A stretch of 64,000 nt of DNA from Maridesulfovibrio sp. (GCF_963666665.1 NZ_OY762999.1:2237501-2301500); one strand, 5' to 3'. Numbered from the stretch's first letter, positions 35,922-45,433 are shown. The notes: a model not told the origin generated them from the sequence alone. A program made the numbers and translations.

Positions 35922-37667
35922 TTAAGACTCGATAACCACGTCACTGAATCGGCCTACTCCGTATTCACGTCTTCTAAGAAATTTATCTGAACTAGGACCG
36001 ATGATCTGCAATTCACGATGACGTTTCTGTACGTCTTGTGCAATATGCATTTCCTTAGTGCATCCAGTGGAATAGGTAGCGTCCTTGCCAGCCCAAACCG
36101 GGGGAACTCTTTCGCCCATTAATTCGAAGCTTTTCTCGATATCAGCATAAGTCTGGAAACGCCAGATGGTAATAAAACCGCTGCGCTGGACCTTTTCCCA
36201 CATAAACATGAGGTCATCAGCATCCATGCCTTCTTCAAAATGCTCCGCCGGGTTGATGATATAGGTATCGGCAAGCCTGTCGCGCAAATGACCAACAAAA
36301 GTATTCAGCACCTTGATGGCGGTATCAACCTGACCGGGGATACTTCCCACGATAGCGCTATAAAACATAACCGCCTTGCGTTCACTGCGGGCCTGCTGCA
36401 TCTCGGCGATAATTTCGTTAGCCTTGGCAGAAATCCCGGCTTCGGTAAATTTATTGACTTTTGGTGACTTAGCCTTGAATTCAAGCTTAAACTCACCTTC
36501 AAGGTTGCGATAAAAACAGATAATATCGCGAGTAAAAAGGTTGGTGTTACCGACGAGTCTGCGTCTGTTACCCCACCCCTTGGCAATGATCAGGTCAGAC
36601 TCCTTCCATGCCCGGGCAAAAGTAACGCTGCAACGGATCAGGTTCAACCGCTCTCTTGTGCCGTCTGAAATAACCACAAACGGATTCACCCGCAGGCTGG
36701 AAAGAAGATCATTTTTGGAAATCCTTTCCTCGGAAATAAACAAGGCATCCTTCAAAGCTTCAGCCAGCAGGAGGTTGCTTTCACGATCCCAGAAAGTCGG
36801 TGAATCAAACCAGAAACCTTCCTTCAGAGCGAGAATGACACTGTGTCCCTGTCGCAGCAAGGACTTGATCATCAACAGGTCAGCCATAAGTCCACCGGTT
36901 TCATCCGGTATGAACAGTATTTTCAACCCGCCTTCTGTACCGTGGAAAACATTACGCACCGGACTAAAATCGACTTTGTCCCGGGAGTACATCTTTGAAA
37001 AAATCTTGTAATCCTCTCCGAACAAAGCCTGACTCCACTGATCAGGCAAACTGGAAAGCCGGAAAATCCGTTCCAGTTCGATCATATCGAGCTCAAAGCG
37101 CATTTCTGCAAGATTCTCACAATCAGGTGCAGGATAAGGACAGGATTCCATGGCCTGCCTGAAGAAATCACTTTCAATAAACGCCTTGCCACGGCTGAAC
37201 AGCAATTCCTTACGGTTGCGGTAAGGATCATCCAGCCCGCTTCGTGAGAGAAAAATTGTGATCATATTTTTAAGCAGGCGCAGGGGAATCATTATAGAGG
37301 AATCAAGGGCCTGCTTAAACTTATGGCGACAAAGATTGAGAATCAGCCTGCGCTGATAACGATCAGAGACATGGTTTTTGACCAATTTGACCAGCGAACG
37401 CCAGACGAAAATATAAACATCAAGCAGGTCGGACTCCAACCCTGGGGTGACGAGCCTGTTGAATTGCCAGTCCGAACAGGGAGCAAAAACCTGATTATCA
37501 TCTAAGGCAACCATAAAACGCAATTGTTCAGGAGATGCATTTTTGACCGGATCAATAATACTTTCCAGATGGTTGGCAGTCATAAAATGAAGAAGCCAAG
37601 CGTCGAAGACAGGATCTTCACCGTACTTAAGATCTTTAATGGATGTAAAATCAGGCAGAATGCTCAC
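35922..37667 (-). CDS. DUF89/ARMT1-like domain protein of unknown role
   Basis: A 581-residue cytoplasmic protein. The centre (about residues 230-400) carries DUF89/ARMT1-type damage-control phosphatase features: LFIPDETGGLMADLLMIKSL, standing for the usual DNAGE, then VVISDGTRERL and DLIIAKGWGN, matching the conserved D-L-V-I-x-K-G-x-G-N. The first 220 residues are a mostly helical region and the last 160 contain a Rossmann-like part (VMFYSAIVGSIPGQVDTAI) and a CTKEMHIAQDV stretch. The name comes from the middle domain only; the metal-binding Asp-Asn pair is altered to Asp-Glu-Thr, so activity is doubtful. GTG start 37667, ten bases after GGAG. It sits between nadK (7 bases) and mltA (6 bases), so the three are one operon. 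Confidence 0.7.
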   Translation of the reverse strand: MSILPDFTSIKDLKYGEDPVFDAWLLHFMTANHLESIIDPVKNASPEQLRFMVALDDNQVFAPCSDWQFNRLVTPGLESDLLDVYIFVWRSLVKLVKNHVSDRYQRRLILNLCRHKFKQALDSSIMIPLRLLKNMITIFLSRSGLDDPYRNRKELLFSRGKAFIESDFFRQAMESCPYPAPDCENLAEMRFELDMIELERIFRLSSLPDQWSQALFGEDYKIFSKMYSRDKVDFSPVRNVFHGTEGGLKILFIPDETGGLMADLLMIKSLLRQGHSVILALKEGFWFDSPTFWDRESNLLLAEALKDALFISEERISKNDLLSSLRVNPFVVISDGTRERLNLIRCSVTFARAWKESDLIIAKGWGNRRRLVGNTNLFTRDIICFYRNLEGEFKLEFKAKSPKVNKFTEAGISAKANEIIAEMQQARSERKAVMFYSAIVGSIPGQVDTAIKVLNTFVGHLRDRLADTYIINPAEHFEEGMDADDLMFMWEKVQRSGFITIWRFQTYADIEKSFELMGERVPPVWAGKDATYSTGCTKEMHIAQDVQKRHRELQIIGPSSDKFLRRREYGVGRFSDVVIES

Positions 37668-37674
37668 TTATGAG

Positions 37675-38526
37675 TTACTCCGTGAGAAAGCCTTTGCTTC
37701 TCAATTTTTCAAAAAAAGTATTGCTGCGGATGCGGGCCAGAATGAGGTCTTTCTTGTGTCTGGAAATTATCACCCGATACCCCACACTCAAGGGATAAGG
37801 AACTCGTCCGTCTTCGGTAAGGTAAACATCACCGGTTGTCTCCCCGATATCAATAGTCAACGGCGTATCAACAGTCAGAACCATGGGCCGGATACCGTTT
37901 AAAAATGGACAGACCGGAGTCACGCACATGGCAGCAAGCTCAGGATGCACCAACGGACCTCCAGCGGAAACGTTATATGCGGTAGATCCGGTGGCAGTGG
38001 ATACGATAAGTCCATCAGCGCGCAGATTCTTGATCCATTGACCCTTCTGTCCAATATCAAGGGAAATGATTCTGGCTACAGCTCCTCGGGAAATAACCAG
38101 ATCATTGATCGCTACACCGCGCGCCACAATTCCGTTTCCGCGCTGGACTTCATAATCAAATGCGGTCCGGGGAGAAAGATCCAGCTCGTTGCTGAAAAAC
38201 CTTTCCAATGCTGTTTCCCAGTCCTCAGGAAGTACCTCGGCGAGAAAGCCTACCCGGCCATGGTTAATACCCAATACCGGAACTTCCCAGTCGATGACAT
38301 TTCCGGCAACACTAATAAATGTACCGTCTCCTCCGAGAACCAATACCAGCATGGTATTTTCCCGATATGCGGAAACGTTTATCCTCGCCGGAGGATAAGG
38401 GTGCTCTACAATGTCGGAATCAACGCCGCGAAGACTGAGCCAGCGGGCGATTTCCCCACCCAACTCAGCCGCAGCACCTCCGCCGGACTTGGTGACAATT
38501 AAAACAGAACCTTGACTATCTGACAT
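37675..38526 (-). CDS. nadK: NAD kinase
   Basis: A 283-residue ATP-NAD kinase with the GGDGT motif in LVLGGDGTFIS, NGRVGFLAE-like INHGRVGFLAE, INDLVISRG and the NAD-binding TGSTAYNVSAGGPLVHP. It phosphorylates NAD to NADP, using ATP or polyphosphate. ATG 38526 is preferred; AGGAG lies nine bases upstream and the extension to 38556 begins without a ribosome site. It opens the nadK-DUF89-mltA unit. Confidence 0.96.
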   Translation of the reverse strand: MSDSQGSVLIVTKSGGGAAAELGGEIARWLSLRGVDSDIVEHPYPPARINVSAYRENTMLVLVLGGDGTFISVAGNVIDWEVPVLGINHGRVGFLAEVLPEDWETALERFFSNELDLSPRTAFDYEVQRGNGIVARGVAINDLVISRGAVARIISLDIGQKGQWIKNLRADGLIVSTATGSTAYNVSAGGPLVHPELAAMCVTPVCPFLNGIRPMVLTVDTPLTIDIGETTGDVYLTEDGRVPYPLSVGYRVIISRHKKDLILARIRSNTFFEKLRSKGFLTE

Positions 38527-38708
38527 AGCTAACTCTCCTATTAGAAAGAAGCCCAAGATTCAACTATTTGCTGCTTTAAAAAATAAGAAGATTATCATTT
38601 GCAGCCAATCTTTTTTGTGAAATAAAATTTAAGGTATCTTTCACATAAAAACATAACTTACTGTAAAAGATATAAAAATAATTTTCATTTTTTTTTATTA
38701 AATTACCC

Positions 38709-38736
38709 TAAAGATTATATAGGAACCAGCCGATAC
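38709..38736 (+). promoter_or_regulatory. Sigma-28 (FliA)-type promoter candidate for the flgM operon
   Basis: TAAA (38709-38712), 16 bases, GCCGATAC (38729-38736). The -10 half is nearly canonical. It shares TTACCCTAAAGA with the promoter at 16642-16652. Confidence 0.55.
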
Positions 38737-38760
38737 AGGGTATGAGGAGGATTATGTACC

Positions 38761-39177
38761 GTGGCTAACACCCCTGCAGAAATACGTAATATGCTGCAAA
38801 CTTATGGAAAGCAGCTGACCAGTGCCAAGCGACTGGCCCGATTCAGGCGTGCCCTGAAAAGGTCCGAGTCTCCTGACACGGTTACTATTTCACGGCAGGC
38901 AAGACGTCGCGAGCTGGTGGAAAAAGTTTCCCGGGAAATTATCGAAAATCTTATCATCTCGGGTAATGAAAATCCGGTAGTGTCCGATATATTAGAACAG
39001 CTGGAACTTGATTTCGGTGATCGCTTTGTTTTCGAGTACCCTCTCGACGGCAGCGATGTGCAAGTTCTAAAAGAAACTCCTGAAGGAATTCATGACCTGC
39101 CGCGCGAAGAAAAAGCGCAGGTCATGAACAGACTATGGGAGATCACACTGGACAAGGTTGACCGGACCATGCTCTGA
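38761..39177 (+). CDS. DVU0524-like FlgM-associated protein
   Basis: A 138-residue soluble protein with a basic, helical N-terminal third (KQLTSAKRLARFRRALKRS) and an acidic C-terminal half. It matches in length, composition and position the gene that precedes flgM in D. vulgaris (DVU0524, from memory). Function is not known. The start is GTG 38761: an ATG seven bases upstream is out of frame and stops at once. It is 57 bases before flgM and likely shares its FliA-type promoter. Confidence 0.75.
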   Translation: MANTPAEIRNMLQTYGKQLTSAKRLARFRRALKRSESPDTVTISRQARRRELVEKVSREIIENLIISGNENPVVSDILEQLELDFGDRFVFEYPLDGSDVQVLKETPEGIHDLPREEKAQVMNRLWEITLDKVDRTML

Positions 39178-39234
39178 TGCTGGCCGCTTTACGTAAACTC
39201 TTTTTATTGTAACATGGTAACCCCGGAGGGGATT

Positions 39235-39534
39235 ATGAAGATTAACCAGTATAGCCAGCCCCCTCTCAAGGCCTACTCTGACAACCGGGTGAACAATGCT
39301 GCGGACAAGACACAAGCACAGCAGCAGAGTTCCGCTCCCAGTCGGGACGTTGTAAATGTCTCGTCTCAGGCAAGACTGCTCGGCGCAGCACGGCAGACTG
39401 CCACAGAAAGCCCGGACACCAGAGAACAGAAGGTAAGAGAGCTCAGGGAACAGGTACGCTCAGGTACATATAAGCCGGATATTCGCAAGACGGCCATGAA
39501 CCTTGTGCGCGATGAAGTGGATTTCTTAAAGTAA
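39235..39534 (+). CDS. flgM: Anti-sigma-28 factor FlgM
   Basis: A 99-residue protein, disordered and Gln/Ser-rich in its first half. The C-terminal FlgM motif covers residues 65-99: EQKVRELREQVRSGTYKPD followed by KTAMNLVRDE. FlgM binds FliA and blocks late flagellar genes until it is exported. ATG 39235 follows GGAGGGG by four bases; the frame opening at 39214 has no ribosome site. It is at the end of the forward flgM unit facing fliW. Confidence 0.93.
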   Translation: MKINQYSQPPLKAYSDNRVNNAADKTQAQQQSSAPSRDVVNVSSQARLLGAARQTATESPDTREQKVRELREQVRSGTYKPDIRKTAMNLVRDEVDFLK

Positions 39535-39620
39535 AAGAGGTGAAATCCAGATAAGGATTCCACCGCTTTGATGACTAAAATATAAGGGAAATTTCCCGCA
39601 CAGCTGACCCGGCAACGCTT

Positions 39621-40073
39621 CTACGAAGATTCATCGTTCGCCGGGCGGAAGTGTGTCGGATATTTAGAGTCCACCTGCGGGACCTGCATACCGCGCTTAG
39701 CCTCGGAGTTAATTACAATGGGACCGCCGAGGTTAAGGGTCGTTTCATTAGGTCTTCCCGGAGGAATGGTGACCGTCACCAGCACTGCAATCTGACGGAC
39801 ATTTTCCACCCTTAAAATTCTTTTCTCCGCTTCACTTAAACGGACTTCATAGTCGTCCATGAAACTGTAAGGATCGGCCACCAGCAAACCTAGAGCCGGA
39901 TCTTCGAGACTTTGCAGCAGTAGAAACGGAGAATTCTCGCTAAGCTGAATTAAAGCGAAATCCCTCTTATCGTCAAAGCCGATCAATCCACGGGAAAAAT
40001 AAATAATACCTTCATCGGTAATTTCTCTTTCCCCGATACGGGTCCTGATTATTTTTTTTCTTTCTTTTGCCAT
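39621..40073 (-). CDS. fliW: Flagellar assembly factor FliW
   Basis: A 150-residue FliW, with the marks GRLIGFDD-like SRGLIGFDDKRDFAL and LLVADPYSFMDDYEV. FliW binds CsrA and flagellin and links flagellin level to translation. Its start overlaps the end of csrA by 25 bases, the usual coupling. The C-terminus carries a short tail (HFRPANDESS). Confidence 0.95.
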   Translation of the reverse strand: MAKERKKIIRTRIGEREITDEGIIYFSRGLIGFDDKRDFALIQLSENSPFLLLQSLEDPALGLLVADPYSFMDDYEVRLSEAEKRILRVENVRQIAVLVTVTIPPGRPNETTLNLGGPIVINSEAKRGMQVPQVDSKYPTHFRPANDESS

Positions 40074-40288
40074 AACTCGGTCGCAGCAAGAAGGTCCTGC
40101 TCTGTGTTTTCAAGCGCCAAACGGTTCTGTTCTTTAATCTTGAGGTAAACCTCTTCCCTATAGACAGTAGTTTCAGCCGGTATCTCAAGACCAAGCTTAA
40201 CCTGCCGGCCTTGCACGCTTAATACCGTGATTTTTATATTGTCATCCAGGTAAAGGGCTTCCCCCGGTCTCCGGGTCAGAATAAGCAT
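40049..40288 (-). CDS. csrA: Carbon storage/flagellin translation regulator CsrA
   Basis: A 79-residue CsrA with the standard start MLILTRRPGEALYLDDNI and the RNA-binding strand-loop GLEIPAETTVYREEVY, including the conserved Arg. It represses flagellin translation unless held by FliW. The ATG 40288 has no clear Shine-Dalgarno within ten bases; a GGA occurs about 25 bases upstream, so leader structure may matter. The longer frame upstream (to 40414) is not coding. Confidence 0.95.
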   Translation of the reverse strand: MLILTRRPGEALYLDDNIKITVLSVQGRQVKLGLEIPAETTVYREEVYLKIKEQNRLALENTEQDLLAATELWQKKEKK

Positions 40289-40437
40289 ATCAATATGTGT
40301 GTAAATAATCCTTTTGGATTGTTTCTGCTTTGATCGAAAACATCCGCCACTATGGAAAACATTTTCAGCACTGGATAAGTAGTAGCTCAAGAAAGCCCCT
40401 GCGGGCAAGCACAACTATCTACATTTAAATAAATTTC

Positions 40438-42012
40438 TTAAACATAATTAAGCAGGTTCATCTTCATGATCATGGAAGAGCTCTTCAGTACAGCTTCATA
40501 TACAATCTGCTGCTGGGAAAGCTTGGTCATAAGTTCTCCAACATCAACATCCTCAATATGCGAGATACGATCCTTCTCGTTGAGTTCAAGACTGGAGAGG
40601 ACCTGATCCGCAACCGCCAGTCTGTTTTCCCTGCCACCAACATCGGCAGCCTTGGTCAGCACATGCTTCTGGGATAAATTCAAACTTTCAAGACATTCCT
40701 GCACGCCGCTCTGGTTGTTGGTTTCCAGAAAGGCCACAAGGTTACCCATTGTTTCGAGCAGGTTTTGTGTAGGCGAACTTCCGTCTCCGGTAAACGTACT
40801 GTTGTTATTGAAAACAACACTGGCTCCGGTTGCTCCGGGCTGCTGGTAAACTCCGCCGAAAATATCCTTACCTACGTCATTGATGCGTACAAATTCATTT
40901 TCCTGAATCTGAACATCCATTGCCGCAGTATCAGGATGGACTAAGAACTGTGCTCCGGATGCCAGAGCATTGGCTCCACCGTTTGAATGGATGGTCAAAG
41001 TTCCGCCGGGAATGGTCAGCACAGCATTGGAAGTAATCCCGTCAGCAGGCTTGATATTGCCATCAACCCAGCTGACACCACCATCAAGACTGTAGGAGTA
41101 TTCTATCTGGCTGGCCAGATCGGTAGTATTGTCAATACGGACAACTACGTCCTTATTAAAACTGCCTTCAGCCTGATTCAAGGGACCGTTCAGGTTGGTG
41201 TTCATTCCGACAACATTAATACCATCCGCATCATCGCCCATATACTGTGCAGTGGGACGCACCCACATCCAGGTACCGGAAGCGTCATTGGTATCAGTCG
41301 CGGAGTTGGCAGTAACCGGAATATTGACTGCAGGGGCTCCCAGATCAAAATCCATAGTCACGCCGTCGAAATCCAACTGCGTGGCACCGGCAGCAAGAGT
41401 CTTGGTGGTGAAAGTTTTTCCGCCATCCTTTGAGTAGCGGTAATCAAGGTCTGCACCGCCACCGATATCACCTGAATCAAGGAATTGAACCACTATGGTT
41501 TTATCTGCACTGCCGGTGATCGTAAAATTTCGTGAAGAAACATTGGAATCATTGGTAGTCATCCAGAGCTTTTCAGCATAGGCATTTTCATCAACCTTAT
41601 GTCCGGCATAAATACTCTTGCCTTCATATTCGGTATTGGCAAGAGATACCAACTGCTGGAAAAGCTGACGGGCTTCGTAGCTGATCTGTTCCCTGTTGTC
41701 AGCAGTGATAGTACCGGAAGCACCCTGTTCGGCCAAACCCTTGGCACGGGTGATAATTGTGGAAACCTGAGTCAGGGTCGTATCCGAAAGGGAAAGCCAC
41801 CCCTTCGCGGTATCAATGTTGTCCCGGTACTGCTTGACTGTGGCGAGGGTTTCACGGTGGTCGAGAATACGAGCCATGCCCACAGGATCATCAGAAGGCT
41901 TGTTCACCTTCTTCTGGGTCTGTGCCTGAATATTGCTGTCTACCAAATCGGTAAGCGACCTATTCATGTTGGACACATACGTGTTAAAAAGCATTTGCTG
42001 CGATACTCTCAT
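40438..42012 (-). CDS. flgL: Flagellar hook-filament junction protein FlgL (HAP3) with large central insert
   Basis: A 524-residue FlgL, whereas typical members are about 300. The flanks are canonical: MRVSQQMLFNTYVSNMN at the start and a C-terminal helix. Between about residues 150 and 430 lies an inserted, surface-exposed region, with two Asp-box-like motifs (SKDGGKTF near 193, SLDGGVSW near 308). FlgL joins the FlgK ring to flagellin. It lies 27 bases downstream of flgK with GAGGGAG ahead of its ATG. Confidence 0.94.
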   Translation of the reverse strand: MRVSQQMLFNTYVSNMNRSLTDLVDSNIQAQTQKKVNKPSDDPVGMARILDHRETLATVKQYRDNIDTAKGWLSLSDTTLTQVSTIITRAKGLAEQGASGTITADNREQISYEARQLFQQLVSLANTEYEGKSIYAGHKVDENAYAEKLWMTTNDSNVSSRNFTITGSADKTIVVQFLDSGDIGGGADLDYRYSKDGGKTFTTKTLAAGATQLDFDGVTMDFDLGAPAVNIPVTANSATDTNDASGTWMWVRPTAQYMGDDADGINVVGMNTNLNGPLNQAEGSFNKDVVVRIDNTTDLASQIEYSYSLDGGVSWVDGNIKPADGITSNAVLTIPGGTLTIHSNGGANALASGAQFLVHPDTAAMDVQIQENEFVRINDVGKDIFGGVYQQPGATGASVVFNNNSTFTGDGSSPTQNLLETMGNLVAFLETNNQSGVQECLESLNLSQKHVLTKAADVGGRENRLAVADQVLSSLELNEKDRISHIEDVDVGELMTKLSQQQIVYEAVLKSSSMIMKMNLLNYV

Positions 42013-42039
42013 AGCCTTTCTCCCTCAGCCTTTTAAACC

Positions 42040-44154
42040 TTAGTTCTTCATTCCCAGCAGGGTCTGAAGCATCTGGTCAGCGGTTGTGATCAGCTTTGCA
42101 GCAGCAGTGTATGAATGCTGGTATTTGATCAAGTTACTCATTTCTTCATCAATATTTACACCCGACACAGACTGCTGCTTCTCGTTAAGATCGGATGCGA
42201 GTGTTTCCTGAAAATTCTTGTTGAACTTTGCAGTTCCGGTATCAGCACCTACCACCGCTACAGTACCATCGTAATATTCGATCAGGGTCTGCTTGGTGGT
42301 GCCGTCAAAAGCGGTGGTGATGTCCAGATCGGTCATACCCATCTGCTTTATTTTGAGGGCATTGGAGTTGTCACCGGAGTTGAATTCACCGGCTCCGTTC
42401 ACATGGCCGGCATTGATGAAATCGATATCTCCGTTAACACCGGCATTAACCGCAATGTCAGATGCCTGAGAACCGCTGAAATATGTATTCAATCCGAGTG
42501 CTGCATATATACCGGAGGTATCGGTTCCCAACTGGAAATTATAACCGTCCTTAGCGGTAATGTGCAGCTTGTGGTTCACGATAGAAGCGTCGACATATGT
42601 TCCGAAAGATGCATCAATCGCAGCTTCAACATCCTCAAGACTGTGCACGGAAGGATCAAAATTCTGCACACCCGGAGGAACAATGGAACTGAAGTCAATC
42701 TGCCCGGAAGCTTCCATGGCTCCGGTGGAAGAGTTATAGAAATACATCAGCGAGTTACCGGACTGCAGCCTGTCTGCGAAAGGCAATCCTGAAGAACCAC
42801 TGCCCAGAGCGGCAGTATCAGTGTTAACACTGTAGGTTCCTTCGAGAGAGGTGTGAGCCTTGAGGCCTGCTCCCTGTGAATGGATACGGTTGGTCTGCCA
42901 GACGAGTTCATTGGTCAGGGCATCCATGCGCTCTTTATATCTACCCACTGAGTTATCACGGAAGTTGAAAAGACCTGCCAGCGAACCACCGGTAACCCTT
43001 CTGGTGTTATCCTGCCCTGCGAAGTTGATCTGCGGGGTGATGTTTTCCTTGGTGGAGGTATTCTCAACCCAGTACAAAGCACTCTTGGGTACGATATTGA
43101 ATTTGTCGCCCACGGACATGTTGGTGGCGGGCGCGGTAGAAGGATCAGCCCCAGTTCCGAACCAGATCTGCAGGTCATCCACCTGAATGGCACCTGATTC
43201 TGCGTTGGCAGTAAATGTTTTTACGGTACCGTCATCGTTTTTTAGCCATGTGGTACCGCCATCGAGAGACACGCGATATTCAGCAGTTCCCATACCGCCG
43301 GCAGTTACACATTCCAAAGTGTATTCAAACTCACTGGAGCCTGCGAAATAAGCTTTACCGTCAAAGTTTGAAGCCGGAGTCAGGTTGTTCTGGCTCTGCG
43401 GTCCATCGTAGGAAATACTGAAATGCTTATCGCCGTCCACCAAAGTCTGTCCGGCTCCGGTGGTAATGGTGACATTTCCCTTTCCGTTATCGATCATCTT
43501 TGTATCCATGATCTCGGAAAGCTCACGGATCAAAGTAGCTCTTTCATCATAAAGGGCATTGGGATTGTTCTGACCATCAACCTGATCAACGTTAATGCGC
43601 TGGTTGATCTCGGCAATGCGCTCCATGATATCATTAGCCTTGGTCACATCCTGCTTGATGTAATCTTCAACCTGCTGCTGATAGCGGGTCATGTCATTTT
43701 GCATACTGTGCAGGGAATTGACGAGGTTTGTGGTATCACTAAGCAACTGCTGGCGAGAAGCAGCATCATTAGGACGCTGGCTGAGTTCCTGCCAGTCATT
43801 GAAAAATTTAGTCAGGCTGGAGTTAAGACCGTAGCCCTTTGATTCGTTAAAAAGGGATTCAACACTGCTCAAGGTGCTGTAAAGGGTATCCCAGCGCTCA
43901 CGCATTGTGGCTTTGTCGTTATAGCTATTCTCTACGAACTGGTCGAAATTACGATAAACTTCAGCTGCGCGTACACCGGTGCCAAGCTGCCCCGGATTGT
44001 AGTTGATGCTGACCCGTTCCTCGAGGCGGACCTTGCGACGGGAGTATCCTTCGGTGTTAACATTGGAGATGTTGTCACCGGTTACGGAAATCGCCGACTG
44101 CGAAGCAAAAAGGGCCCCTGTGCCCAGATTCAGAAGAGAATTAACACCGGGCAT
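42040..44154 (-). CDS. flgK: Flagellar hook-associated protein FlgK (HAP1)
   Basis: A 704-residue FlgK, larger than the usual 550. The N-terminal rod/hook motif is SAISVTGDNISNVNTEGYSR and the C-terminal helix ends near LLGMKN. The middle (about residues 260-350) contains an Asp-box-like SLDGGTTW segment related to those in FlgL. It forms the first ring at the hook tip. ATG 44154 overlaps the flgN stop as TAATG. Confidence 0.95.
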   Translation of the reverse strand: MPGVNSLLNLGTGALFASQSAISVTGDNISNVNTEGYSRRKVRLEERVSINYNPGQLGTGVRAAEVYRNFDQFVENSYNDKATMRERWDTLYSTLSSVESLFNESKGYGLNSSLTKFFNDWQELSQRPNDAASRQQLLSDTTNLVNSLHSMQNDMTRYQQQVEDYIKQDVTKANDIMERIAEINQRINVDQVDGQNNPNALYDERATLIRELSEIMDTKMIDNGKGNVTITTGAGQTLVDGDKHFSISYDGPQSQNNLTPASNFDGKAYFAGSSEFEYTLECVTAGGMGTAEYRVSLDGGTTWLKNDDGTVKTFTANAESGAIQVDDLQIWFGTGADPSTAPATNMSVGDKFNIVPKSALYWVENTSTKENITPQINFAGQDNTRRVTGGSLAGLFNFRDNSVGRYKERMDALTNELVWQTNRIHSQGAGLKAHTSLEGTYSVNTDTAALGSGSSGLPFADRLQSGNSLMYFYNSSTGAMEASGQIDFSSIVPPGVQNFDPSVHSLEDVEAAIDASFGTYVDASIVNHKLHITAKDGYNFQLGTDTSGIYAALGLNTYFSGSQASDIAVNAGVNGDIDFINAGHVNGAGEFNSGDNSNALKIKQMGMTDLDITTAFDGTTKQTLIEYYDGTVAVVGADTGTAKFNKNFQETLASDLNEKQQSVSGVNIDEEMSNLIKYQHSYTAAAKLITTADQMLQTLLGMKN

Positions 44155-44633
44155 TAGAGCCTCCCGTTAATTAATGAAGCCTGAGGCTTAGGATTTGTGT
44201 AACGACCGCGTGCAGAATAAACATTCTTTTCCTTGGGGGTGATTTCCCTGTGCAGGAAATCCAGCATGGAAGAAGATTGCTCAAGCAGGGCCTGGGCCAG
44301 CTGATGGTTTTTAGTCGCCTGAACACCGCATTTCTGTTCAAGCTCATCTATCTTAGAAAGAAGCTTTTCAATTTCAGCACGCTGCCCATCCTCGATGGCA
44401 GAAAGAATCTGACCGAGTCGCTGTGCAGAAGGGTCAAATTTTTGAACGAAAGATCTCATAGACATACGCTCAGCGGAAATCTGTCTCATAAGCTCCTGTA
44501 TTACCAGTTCAACTCCGGTGACCCCGTGCGGATCCTTGTTCATAAGCAGGGAAAATTCTTCCTGAAGAAGCATGGAGAGCAACAAGACTGCCTTTGACTG
44601 TCTGTCTAGATTTGCCTGTATAAGTTTGATCAT
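44154..44633 (-). CDS. flgN: Flagellar chaperone FlgN
   Basis: A 159-residue helical protein with coiled-coil stretches (LLSKIDELEQKCGVQATKN) and no membrane segment. FlgN-type proteins keep FlgK and FlgL unfolded for export. Its stop overlaps the flgK start by one base. Identity rests on position and helical pattern, since FlgN sequences are poorly conserved. Confidence 0.85.
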   Translation of the reverse strand: MIKLIQANLDRQSKAVLLLSMLLQEEFSLLMNKDPHGVTGVELVIQELMRQISAERMSMRSFVQKFDPSAQRLGQILSAIEDGQRAEIEKLLSKIDELEQKCGVQATKNHQLAQALLEQSSSMLDFLHREITPKEKNVYSARGRYTNPKPQASLINGRL

Positions 44634-44710
44634 TTCCCTCTCCTCCCTACTTAAAAACCTGATATTTATTGTTTTTTATATTTATCGAAGATTTCTTAAC
44701 AAAACCTTGT

Positions 44711-45433
44711 CTAAATACCAGCAAGTTTCTTGCCAATTTCTTCAGCAGTCACACCCTGCACATAAACTTTTGTGTCATGTTCCTGCTCAATCTTACGGGC
44801 CAGCTCTTCAATCTTAGCCATGGCTTCAGTCCGGCTCATTAGAGGCTGTGCAGATAAACTTGAAGAACTTTCACGGGCAACCTGACGCTCAACGCGCTGC
44901 CCCATACTGAAATCTTCATCTTCGAGTGAAATACCGGGCTTAGGCAGAGGTATTCCGGGCAGCCCATTACCTGCATCTTTATTAATTGAGGCCAGACGGG
45001 TTCCATGAACTGATCCCTGACGCCCGACATCATCAAGAGTCTTTAAGGCTGTTGAGTTACCGGTGCCCGGCAGGGTTGATTTGCTGGCGTTTTCCAATTT
45101 GGCACGCAATTGGTCATAAAGCATGTCACCCAGCCCGATACCGCCGCCCTCAGCCAGCTTTTCGGAAAAATCCTTATCAAACATGGCTGTGTACTGCTGC
45201 TCATACCTGTTGCTAAGGTAGCCGCCCTTAGGAACGTTCTTACGCATCTGCTGCCAGATTTTGCCCATGAAGACCGCTTCGAACTTCTTGCAGGCATCCC
45301 GCAAAGCAGCTTCCTGATCCTTTCCACCGGAAAGGCGGTCGTTCAGGCTGGTAAGCTTGCGCTTGAAACCCTGCAATTCCTTACTTTCGGCATTGGCCTG
45401 CGCGTTAGCTGTGTTCAGTGTGCTGTCGATCAT
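44711..45433 (-). CDS. flgJ: Flagellar rod-binding protein FlgJ (no muramidase domain)
   Basis: A 240-residue FlgJ with the rod-binding domain at about 40-125: ACKKFEAVFMGKIWQQMRK, then the LSNRYEQQYTAMFDKDFSEKL region. The C-terminal part lacks the lysozyme-type domain of enteric FlgJ and instead has a charged linker and a short helix. Murein cutting must come from another enzyme. It has its own sigma-54-type promoter and a GGAGG ribosome site. Confidence 0.93.
   Translation of the reverse strand: MIDSTLNTANAQANAESKELQGFKRKLTSLNDRLSGGKDQEAALRDACKKFEAVFMGKIWQQMRKNVPKGGYLSNRYEQQYTAMFDKDFSEKLAEGGGIGLGDMLYDQLRAKLENASKSTLPGTGNSTALKTLDDVGRQGSVHGTRLASINKDAGNGLPGIPLPKPGISLEDEDFSMGQRVERQVARESSSSLSAQPLMSRTEAMAKIEELARKIEQEHDTKVYVQGVTAEEIGKKLAGI

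Noticed and set aside
44711..45433. FlgJ without a muramidase domain as a truncation
   Set aside because: Rod-binding-only FlgJ is normal in many non-enteric flagellar systems, and the C-terminus is a complete, ordered tail.
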